A stretch of DNA of 52,868 bases from Desulfovibrio sp. (GTDB taxonomy: Bacteria > Desulfobacterota > Desulfovibrionia > Desulfovibrionales > Desulfovibrionaceae), in the NCBI GenBank assembly GCA_031280915.1, contig JAITGC010000064.1:1-52868 (forward strand), read 5' to 3'. A program made the translations under genes and the position numbers. Position 1 is the first letter of the stretch. Each line of letters begins with the position of its first letter. The notes under the pieces were generated by a model. It saw only the letters and a program-made list of their open reading frames with translations, made no database searches and was not told the origin of the DNA. This document shows, one piece after another, positions 13,042 through 23,364 of this stretch.

Positions 13042-14259
13042 ATGAAAATTCTGGTCATCAATGCCGGTTCATCCTCATGCAAGTATCAACTCCTGGAAAT
13101 GGGCGCGCAAAGTGTGCTCAGTTCGGGGCTGGTGGAGCGCATCGGAGCGCCGAAGGGCTGCCTCACGCACAAAATATACAAAGGCGGCAATGAAGAGAAA
13201 ATCGTCCGTGAGCATGCTTTCCCCACGCATGTGGAGGGTATGGAAGAAGTCATCGCCCTGCTGACGGATCCCGAACTGGGCGTCATTGAGGACAAAAGCG
13301 AAATCACCGCCATTGGGCACCGCGTGGTGCACGGCGGTGAGGACATCGCGGCCCCTGTTCTGGTGGATCAGCGTGTCAAGGACATCATCAGAAAAGGCGG
13401 GACGCTGAGTCCCCTGCACAATCCGGCCAATCTCATGGGAATCGAGGTGGCCGAAAAGCTCTTCCCCGGCGTGCCGAACGTCGCTGTTTTCGATACGGAA
13501 TTCGGCATGGGCATACCCGAAGAAGCCTACATGTACGCCCTGCCCTATGAACTGTACGAGGAACTCAAAATACGCCGCTACGGCTTTCACGGCACATCAC
13601 ACAAATACATCGCCGGCAGAACAGCGGAATACCTCGGTAAACCCCTTGCTTCCCTGAACTCGATCACCATGCACCTGGGCAACGGCTCCTCCATGACCTG
13701 CGTCAAAAACGGCAGATGCTACGACACCAGCATGGGCCTGACGCCGCTGGAAGGCCTTATCATGGGTACCCGCAGCGGCACCATTGATCCGGCCATAATC
13801 CCTTTTGTCATGGAAAAAAAGAAACTGTCGGCCCGAGAAATGGACGATCTGCTGAACAAGCGCTCCGGCCTGCTCGGCATATGCGGCTACACTGACATGC
13901 GCGACGTGCACAGCCAGATTGCGGCGGGCAACAAGCGCGCCAAGCTGGCCTTCAAACTCCTTGTCCGCAGCATCAAGAAAATACTCGGTTCCTATATGGT
14001 ACTGCTTGAGGGCAACATTGACGCCATTGTCTTCACCGCCGGCATCGGCGAAAACGACAATCTGATGCGCGCCGCCGTGTGCGAGGGAATGGAAGCCTTC
14101 GGCATAAAACTGAATCAGGCGGAAAACAATGAGCGGAAATCATGCGCGCGCGCGATTTCCGCTCCGGACAGCGGAATTCCGGTCCTTGTCATTCCGACCA
14201 ATGAGGAACTGCAAATCGCCATGGCGACCAAGGATGTCATTGAAGCGCCTTCGTTTTGA
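13042..14259 (+). CDS. ackA: Acetate kinase
   Basis: MKILVINAGSSSCKYQLLEM, HRVVHGGE, FHGTSHKYIAGR, MGLTPLEGLIMGTRSG, FTAGIGEND. Confidence 0.98.
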   Translation: MKILVINAGSSSCKYQLLEMGAQSVLSSGLVERIGAPKGCLTHKIYKGGNEEKIVREHAFPTHVEGMEEVIALLTDPELGVIEDKSEITAIGHRVVHGGEDIAAPVLVDQRVKDIIRKGGTLSPLHNPANLMGIEVAEKLFPGVPNVAVFDTEFGMGIPEEAYMYALPYELYEELKIRRYGFHGTSHKYIAGRTAEYLGKPLASLNSITMHLGNGSSMTCVKNGRCYDTSMGLTPLEGLIMGTRSGTIDPAIIPFVMEKKKLSAREMDDLLNKRSGLLGICGYTDMRDVHSQIAAGNKRAKLAFKLLVRSIKKILGSYMVLLEGNIDAIVFTAGIGENDNLMRAAVCEGMEAFGIKLNQAENNERKSCARAISAPDSGIPVLVIPTNEELQIAMATKDVIEAPSF

Positions 14260-14298
14260 GATGATTGCTTGACGGCGAAGTAAATTCGCCCTGCGACA

Positions 14299-14332
14299 AT
14301 CTGCTCTGCAAGCAAATCCTTGCAGAGCAGAT
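14299..14332. terminator. Hairpin downstream of ackA
   Basis: ATCTGCTCTGCAAG / CTTGCAGAGCAGAT, 14-bp perfect stem with a 6-nt loop (caaatc); no T tract. Confidence 0.55.
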
Positions 14333-14452
14333 AACGTTTGAAACGCTCCCTTCGGCATGGCCGACAAATTGAGCCTTTCACACCCTCAGGCTTACCGGAC
14401 GACATTTCGAATAACGCCGGTCGCCGCCAGAGCATTTCCAAGCGTAAAATGC

Positions 14453-14932
14453 TTAAAATACGCCCTTCAACCCGTGATCGCGCAGGGCGGCATCACAGGC
14501 TCCCAAGTGATAGTTGGTGTGCGAAGCGAGCATGATGACTGTGGCCATATATGACAAATCACGCCCGATTTTTTTGCTCAGGGCGGCATTATTCCCGACA
14601 AGGCGCTCGTCGGACATTCCGGCCAGCCATGCGTCCACACGCGACTTCACGGCCGCGGCATAATCGCGCATGACCTTCTTGTGGGCAACAGGGGCTCCCT
14701 GCGTTTTCAGCATAAGCGTATCCATGTCGCAAGGCGCGGGCAGAAGGGCCTCATCTTCTCCGCGAACAAAAAAATCCATTACCATAATGGCATGCCCGAC
14801 CTGCTGCCAGACTGGCCAGCCGCCGTTTTTCTCCGCCCAGACATTATCGGGACAGACATCAACATATTCCATTAACAGGCCGTAGGCGTGCTCAAACGGC
14901 CCTTGAGCCGCATGTGTAATTTCACGGGACAT
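14453..14932 (-). CDS. DinB-like four-helix protein
   Basis: 159-aa ORF with DinB-like pattern (WPVWQQVGHAIMVMDFF ... LASHTNYHLGACDAALRDHG). Confidence 0.7.
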   Translation of the reverse strand: MSREITHAAQGPFEHAYGLLMEYVDVCPDNVWAEKNGGWPVWQQVGHAIMVMDFFVRGEDEALLPAPCDMDTLMLKTQGAPVAHKKVMRDYAAAVKSRVDAWLAGMSDERLVGNNAALSKKIGRDLSYMATVIMLASHTNYHLGACDAALRDHGLKGVF

Positions 14933-14954
14933 ACTTTGACTCCTTTGTCATGCG

Positions 14955-15464
14955 TTATGCAAAACGGCTTGCGCCTGTGATCAGAACCATGTCCGCGGGA
15001 ACATTTTCATGGATTCCCTGGGTTCTTGTTTTCACTTTGGCGATTTTGTCCACAACATCCATGCCTTCAACAACCTTGCCGAAAACGCAGTATCCCCATT
15101 CGTCGGGCGTGGGGGCGGCGTGGTTGAGAAAGGTATTATCCGCGAGATTGATAAAAAACTGGGCGGTCGCGCTGTGCGGCTCACGGGTGCGTGCCATGGC
15201 TATGGTTCCGCGTTCGTTGGTCAGGCCGTTGTCAGCCTCATTTTGAACCGGCTCTCCGGTGGATTTTTCCTCCATGCGCGCGGACAGGCCACCGCCCTGA
15301 ATCATGAAGCCGGGGATAACACGGTGAAAAATCGTATTTTGGTAAAAGCCGTCATCCACATAACGCAAAAAATTTTCAACAGTCCTCGGCGCCTTGTCCG
15401 GAAAAAGTTCCAGCAGAACGTCTCCGGAGGAAGTTTCCAGCAGAACCGTCGGGCAATCAGACAT
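14955..15464 (-). CDS. ppiB: Cyclophilin-type peptidyl-prolyl cis-trans isomerase
   Basis: [54 protein letters not shown]; start [11 protein letters not shown] at 15464. Confidence 0.94.
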   Translation of the reverse strand: MSDCPTVLLETSSGDVLLELFPDKAPRTVENFLRYVDDGFYQNTIFHRVIPGFMIQGGGLSARMEEKSTGEPVQNEADNGLTNERGTIAMARTREPHSATAQFFINLADNTFLNHAAPTPDEWGYCVFGKVVEGMDVVDKIAKVKTRTQGIHENVPADMVLITGASRFA

Positions 15465-15737
15465 AAACACTCCTTGTCAGATATTTGAATGGGGATTTGG
15501 GATACGCCGGACTGTAAAAAGCACGCCGCGCGGGCGATTGGACCAAAGGCCCTCCAAAAATATAAGCACTATCCGCATGGCGTCAACGGCCAGCAATCTC
15601 CCTTTTGCTGTTGCGACCCGGCGATAACTTGTATATGCTGCCCATATACGCCGCCTTCGGACGGTACGGGCTTTGGCCCGGCGCATCCGGCGGCCCGCAG
15701 AAATTTCAGACGACCACGTTCGGCAAGATATAATAAC

Positions 15738-15814
15738 CAGAAGTCATTTCATAATTCATCATGAAATGACTTCTGACGCCGCCCAGGGGGGCGGCGCGGC
15801 GGCAAGAGCCGCCG
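15738..15814. other. Three consecutive perfect hairpins in a divergent intergenic region
   Basis: Stems 15738-15752/15761-15775 (15 bp), 15777-15784/15789-15796 (8 bp GC) and 15797-15803/15808-15814 (7 bp). Confidence 0.75.
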
Positions 15815-15915
15815 GAGCGAGCCGGAAACCGCGTTTTTCGGCGGAGCGGTCTTCATAAAGCGACCATTGGCCGATTTATGACATGAGTTGCAACCAAAAC
15901 CTGAAGGGGAACGCC

Positions 15916-16842
15916 ATGCCAAAAAAGTTTCGTCTTGTGACCAGAAGCGATTTTGACGGTCTTGTCTGCGCCGTGCTGCTGAAGGAACTGGACATGCTGG
16001 AAAGCATCAAATTTGTCCACCCCAAGGACATGCAGGACGGCAAAATCGACATTACGGAAAACGACATAACAACGAATCTTCCCTATACAAAGGCGGCCCA
16101 TCTCGTTTTTGACCACCACCTTTCCGAGACGGTGCGTAACGCGGGCGCACGACCGGACAACTACATCATCGACCCCAACGCCCCGTCAGCGGCCAGAGTG
16201 GTGTATGATTACTACGGCGGCGCGCAAAAATTCTCGGAAGTTTCCCATGAGCTTATGCGAGCTGTGGATCAGGCCGATTCTGCTGACTATTCCAGAGAAG
16301 ACATACTGAACCCCACGGGCTGGACCCTGCTCAACTATATCATGGACCCGCGCACTGGTCTCGGACGTTTCCGCCAGTTCCGCATCAGCAACTACGACCT
16401 GATGATGCGGCTTATTGACGACTGCCGCACGCACTCCATAGAGCGGATTCTTGAACTGCCGGACGTAAAGGAGCGCGCTGACCTGTATTTTGAACACCAG
16501 CCCAAGGCTGTGGAGCAAATTCAGCGCTGCGCTTCGGTTCACAACAAGCTTGTGGCGCTGGATCTGCGCAATGAAGACCCCATCTGGTGCACAAACCGCT
16601 TCATGATTTACGCTCTCTATCCCCAATGCGGCATTTCAGTCCACGTTCTCTGGGGCCTGAAACAGCAAAATACCGTATTCGCCGTGGGGAAATCCATCCT
16701 GGATCGCTCCAGCCCCGTCAACATCGGCGAAGTCATGCTGGCCTACGGCGGGGGCGGGCATTTTGCCGCTGGAACCTGCCAGGTGTCCAACGAAGAGGCG
16801 GAAAGAATCCTGCCCGAACTGACGGCCAAACTCAACAAGTGA
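15916..16842 (+). CDS. DHH-family phosphoesterase
   Basis: TRSDFDGLVCAVLLKEL, VFDHHLSE, C-terminal YGGGGHFAAGTCQ (DHHA1). Confidence 0.88.
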   Translation: MPKKFRLVTRSDFDGLVCAVLLKELDMLESIKFVHPKDMQDGKIDITENDITTNLPYTKAAHLVFDHHLSETVRNAGARPDNYIIDPNAPSAARVVYDYYGGAQKFSEVSHELMRAVDQADSADYSREDILNPTGWTLLNYIMDPRTGLGRFRQFRISNYDLMMRLIDDCRTHSIERILELPDVKERADLYFEHQPKAVEQIQRCASVHNKLVALDLRNEDPIWCTNRFMIYALYPQCGISVHVLWGLKQQNTVFAVGKSILDRSSPVNIGEVMLAYGGGGHFAAGTCQVSNEEAERILPELTAKLNK

Positions 16843-16871
16843 TTTCCCGACCCTGACCGCCGGAGATTTTC

Positions 16872-19496
16872 ATGGTCCGATCCGTCTTTTACGTGTGCTT
16901 GTTCCTTGTGACCGCCCTGGCCGTCCTGACGGAGCCGCCGGCCGCCCCCGCCGCTGAAGGGCGTCTGACGCGCCTGCCCAACGGATTCAGGATATATCTT
17001 GTCAAAGATACCCGTTTTCCTCTGGTCTGCATCCGGCTTTACGTGAACGCCGGGGCCGCCTCTGAAACGCCTGGGCAGGCCGGCATCAGCCACCTCCTGG
17101 AACACATGGTCTTTAAGGGAACCGACCATCGCCCTAAAGGACAGGCGGCCCGTGAGGTTGAGGAATTGGGAGGGTATATCAACGCATCCACCGGCTTTGA
17201 CAAAACGACGTATATCACGGATATGCCCGCGGAGCACTGGCGTACCGGCATGGACGTGGTCAGGGACATGGCGTTCCGGGCGACCATTGACCCCGGGGAA
17301 CTGGAAAAAGAAAAGGACGTCGTCATCTCGGAACTGGAAATAGGGGAAGACTCTCCCGGACGCAGGCTTTTTGAACACCTTCAGACGGCCGGCCTGCGCA
17401 ACACCGTTTACGGACGTCCGATAATCGGCTTCCGGGACAGCGTGAAAGCCCTCACCGCCGAAGACCTCAAGGCCTATACAGCGCAATGGTATCAGCCGCA
17501 AAACATGATGTTGCTTGTGGCCGGCGACATTGATATGGATGCCGTTCTGGCCCATGCGGAGAACCTGTTTGGAGAAATGCGGAACAACAGCGCCCTGCCC
17601 GCGCCGGAGGAGGCGAACCTCGCTGACGCTGCCGGGGGGCCGCAGGTTGAAATTATCAGAGGCCCCTGGAAAAAAGTCTATCTGGGGCTTGCCTTTCCCG
17701 TACCCGGATTGCGCGACCTGCGCTCCGTGGATCTCGACATCGTCGCCCATCTGCTCGGCGGGGACGAAACCTCACGCTTTCATCGCAGATACAAATACGA
17801 AAAACAATTGGTGGACAGCATTGCCGTTCATAACATGAGCCTTGAACGCGCGGGCCTCCTGACCATCACCGCCCGCCTGGACGCGGACAAGGTCGCGCCC
17901 TTCTGGACGGAATTCACCAAGGACATGGCCACTCTCAAAACGGCCGTTTTCACTCCTGAGGACATCTCCCGCGCCGCCTTCAACCTTGAGGACGACATGG
18001 ACAGGACGGCGGAAACGCTGAGCGGCCTTGCCTCATGGAGCGGCACGGTGCGCTTTGTCCTCGGCGGGGAGGAGGCCGAACGCAATATGCGTTTCGCCCT
18101 GGGCTCGGCCAACGCGGATCGCCTGCGGCGCGCCGTCGATGCCTGGCTTACGCCCGGACAGGCCCGTTTGCGGATATTGGCGCCCCAGGATGCCCCGCTG
18201 CCCGACATGGAGGCCCTGCTCAACGGCAACTGGCCGCCCGCCAAGACGCCGCCTTCTGCCCGGAATACTCAAGCGGCCACGGGAACGCGTGAAACGCTGG
18301 AACTTGGCGGCGGTCGCACGCTTATTCTGATACCGGACTCGACAACGCCCTATATTTCCCTCAATGTAATGATGCCGGGCGGCAACGCCCTGATAACCCC
18401 GGAAGACCAGGGCATCGCCGAGCTGACGGCGCGCACGCTTACGGACGGCTGTGCCGGTTTTGATGCCCCGGCCTTCAACAGCTTTTTCGCGAAACGGGCG
18501 GCTTCCGTGAGCGCCAGGGCCGGCTTGCAGACATTTGGCTTGTCCCTGACCGGGCCTTCGCGCTTTCAGGCGGATTATTTCTCCATGCTGGCCGATATGC
18601 TGCGCAAGCCGCGTTTCGAAACGGAAGAGATACGCCGCGAGGCGGCTTCCATGAAATTCGCCATCCGGCAGCGTGAAGACGCGCCAACGGCCTATCTCTT
18701 CGCCAAGCTGAATCCCTTCCTTTTTTCCGGAAAACATGTTTACGGCTTTGATGGTCTGGGTACGCCGCAAAATCTTGACCGCTTCGGCAGTGGCGACGTC
18801 CGCTCCTTCTGGAAGAGCCAAGCGGCTCAGCCATGGGTGCTCTCCATCGCCGGGGATTTTGACCGAAAGGTCGTTCTTGAGGCGGTCAGACACCTTCCCG
18901 TGCCGGGGCAGCCCACATTTTTCCCAAGTGCGCCGCCATGGGGCAAGGAACGTGAGTTCAAGCTCCACCTCCCCGGCCGCAATCAGGCCCATCTGCTGCG
19001 AATATTCAAGGCTGTTCCGCTAAGGCATGACGACGCGCCCGCCCTGCTGCTGCTGCAAACGCTCCTGTCCGGCCAGAGCGGCCTTCTTTTCTCCTCACTG
19101 CGCGATGAGCAGGGACTGGGCTATTCCGTCACCGCCTTTTACCGCACCATGCCGGAAGCCGGCTTTCTGGCTCTCTACATCGGCACCACCCCGGACAAAT
19201 TGGAACAGGCGCGACAGGGATTCGCCAAAACTGTGGAAGAACTCCAGGCAAAGCCCCTGCCCGAAAAACTGCTCAAGGCCGCCGTCAATCAACTCAGAGG
19301 AGATTATTACCGGGATCGCCAGAGCCTCGCCTCGCGCGCGGGAGAAGCGGCGACGGACGCCGTGTTGCGTTACCCCGTCGATTCCCGCAAACAACTGATA
19401 GAAAAAGCCGCCACCCTGTCTCCGGCGGATATACAGGAAGCGGCCAGACGTTACCTGCTCCCGGACAACTCCTATGAGGCCCAACTGCTTCCATGA
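16872..19496 (+). CDS. M16 family (pitrilysin-like) zinc peptidase, exported
   Basis: Signal peptide; HLLEHMVFKGTDHRPKGQAAREVEELGGYINASTGFDKTTY (HxxEH); duplicated M16 domains. Confidence 0.93.
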   Translation: MVRSVFYVCLFLVTALAVLTEPPAAPAAEGRLTRLPNGFRIYLVKDTRFPLVCIRLYVNAGAASETPGQAGISHLLEHMVFKGTDHRPKGQAAREVEELGGYINASTGFDKTTYITDMPAEHWRTGMDVVRDMAFRATIDPGELEKEKDVVISELEIGEDSPGRRLFEHLQTAGLRNTVYGRPIIGFRDSVKALTAEDLKAYTAQWYQPQNMMLLVAGDIDMDAVLAHAENLFGEMRNNSALPAPEEANLADAAGGPQVEIIRGPWKKVYLGLAFPVPGLRDLRSVDLDIVAHLLGGDETSRFHRRYKYEKQLVDSIAVHNMSLERAGLLTITARLDADKVAPFWTEFTKDMATLKTAVFTPEDISRAAFNLEDDMDRTAETLSGLASWSGTVRFVLGGEEAERNMRFALGSANADRLRRAVDAWLTPGQARLRILAPQDAPLPDMEALLNGNWPPAKTPPSARNTQAATGTRETLELGGGRTLILIPDSTTPYISLNVMMPGGNALITPEDQGIAELTARTLTDGCAGFDAPAFNSFFAKRAASVSARAGLQTFGLSLTGPSRFQADYFSMLADMLRKPRFETEEIRREAASMKFAIRQREDAPTAYLFAKLNPFLFSGKHVYGFDGLGTPQNLDRFGSGDVRSFWKSQAAQPWVLSIAGDFDRKVVLEAVRHLPVPGQPTFFPSAPPWGKEREFKLHLPGRNQAHLLRIFKAVPLRHDDAPALLLLQTLLSGQSGLLFSSLRDEQGLGYSVTAFYRTMPEAGFLALYIGTTPDKLEQARQGFAKTVEELQAKPLPEKLLKAAVNQLRGDYYRDRQSLASRAGEAATDAVLRYPVDSRKQLIEKAATLSPADIQEAARRYLLPDNSYEAQLLP

Positions 19497-19713
19497 CGCT
19501 CAATCTTTTTTTCTGATCCTATGATGGGGCTATATATGAACCACCGCCTGAAGATTTTAAAGTGACTCGCTGCCGAGGCTTTATTATTGACAAATCTCGC
19601 TGTTTATGAATAGAAATCAGCAGGCATCCGTGCGAATCTTCTGATGCTTATGTAGAACAGCGGGTTTCCGGGCGCGACTATCTGTCAACCGTCTAAAAAC
19701 AGGGAGAACTTGT

Positions 19714-21189
19714 ATGCCGACCGTTGTTTATTTCCTTTTCGCGTTGGCCTTGTTGATTGGCGGCTATGTCGTTTACAGTCGGGTAGCCGAAAAACTTTTC
19801 GGGCCGGACCACAATCGCGCCACACCGGCCGAAACCATGGCCGACGGCGTGGACTATATCAAGTTGCCGACCTGGAAAATTTTCATGATCCAACTTCTGA
19901 ATATAGCGGGAGTCGGGCCTGTGTTCGGCCCCATTCTGGGCGCGTTGTACGGGCCTTCCGCACTCTTGTGGATAGTGTTCGGCGCCATTCTGGCCGGCGG
20001 CATACACGATTATTTTTCAGGCATGCTGAGCGTACGCTACCACGGCAAATCTCTGCCTGACGTCATTGGCTTCACCCTCGGCAACGTCTTCAAACAGATC
20101 ATGCGCGTTTTCTCCGTGGTTCTTCTGGTGCTGGTGGGCGTGGTGTTCGTTTCGGCCCCGGCCGGCCTGCTGGCCAAACTGACCCCGGAGTGGATGAATT
20201 TCAACTTCTGGATGATCGTTATTTTCATGTATTACTTCCTGGCGACCGTTCTGCCCATTGACGTGATTATCGCCCGCCTTTATCCGCTTTTCGGGGCCGT
20301 GCTCATTGTCATGGCGGTGGGTGTAAGCGGCGGCCTTATCCTCGGAGGCTACGCTTTTTACAGTTGGCCCCTTGACCAGGTTACCAACGTGTTCAGCAAT
20401 CAGCATCCCAATAAACTGCCCATGTGGCCGCTTATGTTCGTCACCATCGCCTGCGGCGCCTTGAGCGGCTTCCATGCCACCCAGTCTCCGCTCATGTCGC
20501 GTTGCGTTCCCAATGAGCGTTGCGGCCGCGCCGTGTTTTACGGATCCATGATAGCCGAGGGCATCATCGCCCTCATCTGGGCCACGGCCGGCATGACCTT
20601 TTACGATAGCGCCCAATCTCTGCTGGCCGCCCTTGGCCCGAAGACCAACGCGGCCCTTGTGGTCGATCAGGTCTGCAGAACGCTGCTCGGCCCGGTGGGC
20701 GGTGTACTGGCCATTCTGGGCGTTGTGGCTCTGCCTGTCACTTCGGGCGACACAGCCTTCCGTGCCGCGCGCCTCGTCATCGCCGACGTCACCTCCATGT
20801 CCCAGAGCAAGCCCCTATCCCGTCTGCTGATCGCCGTGCCTCTCTTTCTTGTGGGCGCCGCCATCTCCCAGGTGGACTTCGGCATTATCTGGCGCTACTT
20901 CGGCTGGGCAAACCAGAGCCTCGCCACCATTGTGCTGTGGGCAGCGGCCGCCTACGTGGTGAAGCGCGGCGGCCTCCACTGGCTCGTGAGCCTCCCGGCG
21001 ACCTTCATGACCGCTGTAGTCATCACCTATCTCTGCAACCAGAAGATAGGCTTTGGGCTTGACTATACCCTTTCGGTATATTTCGGGGCCGGCGCGGCCG
21101 CCGTCGCTCTTCTGGCCTTCCTGGCCAGCATGGGCTGGTTCCGCAGAAACACCCTGATTCAACTGCCGCAACCCGGACAGGCCAACTGA
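19714..21189 (+). CDS. cstA: CstA-family carbon starvation/peptide or pyruvate transporter
   Basis: VAEKLFGPD...TPAETMADGVDY...NIAGVGPVFGPILGALYGPSALLWIVFGAILAGGIHDYFSGMLSVR. Confidence 0.93.
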   Translation: MPTVVYFLFALALLIGGYVVYSRVAEKLFGPDHNRATPAETMADGVDYIKLPTWKIFMIQLLNIAGVGPVFGPILGALYGPSALLWIVFGAILAGGIHDYFSGMLSVRYHGKSLPDVIGFTLGNVFKQIMRVFSVVLLVLVGVVFVSAPAGLLAKLTPEWMNFNFWMIVIFMYYFLATVLPIDVIIARLYPLFGAVLIVMAVGVSGGLILGGYAFYSWPLDQVTNVFSNQHPNKLPMWPLMFVTIACGALSGFHATQSPLMSRCVPNERCGRAVFYGSMIAEGIIALIWATAGMTFYDSAQSLLAALGPKTNAALVVDQVCRTLLGPVGGVLAILGVVALPVTSGDTAFRAARLVIADVTSMSQSKPLSRLLIAVPLFLVGAAISQVDFGIIWRYFGWANQSLATIVLWAAAAYVVKRGGLHWLVSLPATFMTAVVITYLCNQKIGFGLDYTLSVYFGAGAAAVALLAFLASMGWFRRNTLIQLPQPGQAN

Positions 21190-21206
21190 ATAACGACGCT
21201 TCCCGG

Positions 21207-21242
21207 ACATCAAAGGCAGGGTCAAGGCCCTGCCTTTGATGT
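21207..21242. terminator. Strong hairpin between cstA and thiD
   Basis: ACATCAAAGGCAGGG / CCCTGCCTTTGATGT, 15-bp perfect stem with a 6-nt loop, ending 13 nt before the thiD ATG. Confidence 0.6.
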
Positions 21243-21255
21243 GTGAGGTATCATC

Positions 21256-22059
21256 ATGATGCTGAGGCCCCCGAACATTCTTACCATTGCCGGCTCCGAT
21301 TCCGGCGGCGGCGCCGGCATTCAGGCTGACCTGAAAACCGTTATGGCCCTCGGCGGCTATGGCTTGAGCGTTATCACGGCTCTCACCGCCCAGAACGGAC
21401 TCGGCGTCGACGGTATTCACGCCGTTGACCCGGACTTCGCGGTATTGCAGTTGAAAACGCTTCTCAAGGCTTTTCCCGTTGCCGCCGCAAAAACGGGCAT
21501 GATGTTTTCCGCTGAAATCATTGATGCGGTCAGCCCTGTTCTGAACAAGCAAAAATTCCCCCTGGTGGTGGACCCGGTATGCGTGAGCCAGAGCGGCAGC
21601 CGCCTGTTGCAGGAAGAGGCCGTGAGCGCCTTGAAAGAACGTCTTGTGCCGGGCTGTACGCTTTTGACGCCGAATCGTCCGGAAGCGGAACTGCTTGCGG
21701 AAATGTCCATCACCTGCATTGACGAAGCTGTCACGGCCGGCGAAAAGCTGCTTGCTCTCGGAGCAAAGGCGGTGCTGGTGAAGGGCGGGCACATGGACGG
21801 CGGCATTTTGATTACCGACATTTTGTGCGTTGCCGGGGAAACTCCGAAAATGCTGCCGCAGGCCAAAGTGGAAACATCCAATACCCACGGCACGGGCTGC
21901 ACGCTCTCGGCGGCCATCGCCACAGGTCTGGGCAGGGGCCTACCTCTGCAAGTCGCCGTGACCAAGGCTCAGGAATATCTGAATCTCGCCCTGCGCAAAA
22001 GCTACGCTCCCGGCGAGGGATGCGGCCCGGTCAATCACGCGGCCGCGAGCCTCAAATAG
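21256..22059 (+). CDS. thiD: Hydroxymethylpyrimidine/phosphomethylpyrimidine kinase
   Basis: NILTIAGSDSGGGAGIQADLKTVMALGGYGLSVITALTAQN; TSNTHGTGCTLSAAIA. Confidence 0.96.
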   Translation: MMLRPPNILTIAGSDSGGGAGIQADLKTVMALGGYGLSVITALTAQNGLGVDGIHAVDPDFAVLQLKTLLKAFPVAAAKTGMMFSAEIIDAVSPVLNKQKFPLVVDPVCVSQSGSRLLQEEAVSALKERLVPGCTLLTPNRPEAELLAEMSITCIDEAVTAGEKLLALGAKAVLVKGGHMDGGILITDILCVAGETPKMLPQAKVETSNTHGTGCTLSAAIATGLGRGLPLQVAVTKAQEYLNLALRKSYAPGEGCGPVNHAAASLK

Positions 22060-22113
22060 CACAAATAGCAGCCGACGTTCAAAAAACTTGCCTCCATTGG
22101 ATTGACCAGAGTC

Positions 22114-22167
22114 ACAGTGGCGTCGGCACTGGAGGGGATTGAAGCTGCCCCATGCCGACGCCACTGT
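22114..22167. terminator. Candidate bidirectional terminator hairpin between convergent thiD and nrfD-like gene
   Basis: ACAGTGGCGTCGGCA (22114-22128) pairs with TGCCGACGCCACTGT (22153-22167), 15-bp perfect stem with a 24-nt loop. Confidence 0.55.
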
Positions 22168-22179
22168 CCAGAAGCAAGG

Positions 22180-23364
22180 TCAGATGCCATCCGCGGAATT
22201 GTCCGGCAATACGGGCGCTATACGTATGCCCAACAACATAACTACACCCGCGAGTCCAAGCCCGCATAATCCCACCATCCACTCCAGGGCGGTGGCGCTA
22301 TAAGACGCCGTTTGTCCGAAAAAAGCATCTGTTACTATTTTGCCGGGGAATAATTCCGGAGGATAAACCTGCGGCGCGATAATCAACACATACATAAGCG
22401 CCAAACTACCCAACGCCACTCCAATGGCAGCGGTAAGCAGCCGGTGTTTGCATGAGCGGAACTGCGGCAGAAGCAGCAAAGCCAGCGGCATTGCCGTGCC
22501 GAGCAAGCCGAAGCCACCCCAGAGCAATATGGGAAAAATGCCGCCCGTACGGAGCGCAAAACATTCAAAATCCCGCAACGTAGCGGAATTCAAGCCTATA
22601 AGATGCAGCGCCAACACCATGTAAAAGGTTATGGCTACTAAAATCGCCAAAAGGCTACCTATGCGCTCGGCCAAGGCCTCCGCGCAGGCAGCGGAAAAAG
22701 GCCTCTGTGCCGCGAACTGCGCTTTATACAGCCAAATAATGAACATCGACAGCCCAAGTGAAAGCGACAGGGCTATGAATAACGGCGGCAGCAGGGCCGA
22801 ATGCATGGCTGAACGCCCCGCCAGCACGGCAAAGACGCAGCCGCTTCCCGTTGTCATTACAAGGCGCCACAGGAAAGAGACAAAGCCGAGAATGCCTATT
22901 CCGCCACTCCGCGGCGCAAAACAGGTGAAAAGCCAGTACAAGCCCACCAGACAGAAAAAAACCGCATAAATGACGATATTGACGGAAAAGACCGAGGCAG
23001 GGTTAAAATGTGTCAGGACTAGCAAGACCTGTTCCGGCCTGCCGAGATCAAGCATGAGGGTAAAAAGCCCTCCCGCCAGCAGAGCCAAAGCCAGCAGGCA
23101 GGAAAATGACGCGAGGGGCTTATAATCCTTTCCGCCGAATACCGAGGAAACGGAAGCCACATTCAGGGCCCCCGAGGCCGCTACAAGGAGAAAAGTCGCC
23201 AGCGTCAACGAAAAACCCCAAGGTACACTGTTACTCATGCCCGTAAGAATGTGCCCTCCGCTTTCAATTCGCCAGGCGGCCCAGACACCCGAAAGAAGCA
23301 ACAGCGCGAAAACGCCCGTCATGAGCAAAAAACCCTTTGTCGTTGGTACGCATTGCCGGTTCAT
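22180..23364 (-). CDS. NrfD/DsrP-like integral membrane quinone-interacting subunit
   Basis: ~10 TM protein; GHILTGMSNSVPWGFSLTLATFLLVAASGALNVASVSSVFGGKDYKPLAS matches the NrfD/PsrC/HybB/DsrP pattern. Confidence 0.85.
   Translation of the reverse strand: MNRQCVPTTKGFLLMTGVFALLLLSGVWAAWRIESGGHILTGMSNSVPWGFSLTLATFLLVAASGALNVASVSSVFGGKDYKPLASFSCLLALALLAGGLFTLMLDLGRPEQVLLVLTHFNPASVFSVNIVIYAVFFCLVGLYWLFTCFAPRSGGIGILGFVSFLWRLVMTTGSGCVFAVLAGRSAMHSALLPPLFIALSLSLGLSMFIIWLYKAQFAAQRPFSAACAEALAERIGSLLAILVAITFYMVLALHLIGLNSATLRDFECFALRTGGIFPILLWGGFGLLGTAMPLALLLLPQFRSCKHRLLTAAIGVALGSLALMYVLIIAPQVYPPELFPGKIVTDAFFGQTASYSATALEWMVGLCGLGLAGVVMLLGIRIAPVLPDNSADGI

Noticed and set aside
18033-18992. 319-aa minus ORF inside the M16 peptidase, and 16743-17750 minus
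   Set aside because: Antisense shadow ORFs over clearly coding DHH/M16 genes.
20815-21888. 357-aa minus ORF across cstA-thiD
   Set aside because: Spans two well-supported plus-strand genes and their intergenic hairpin; no domain.
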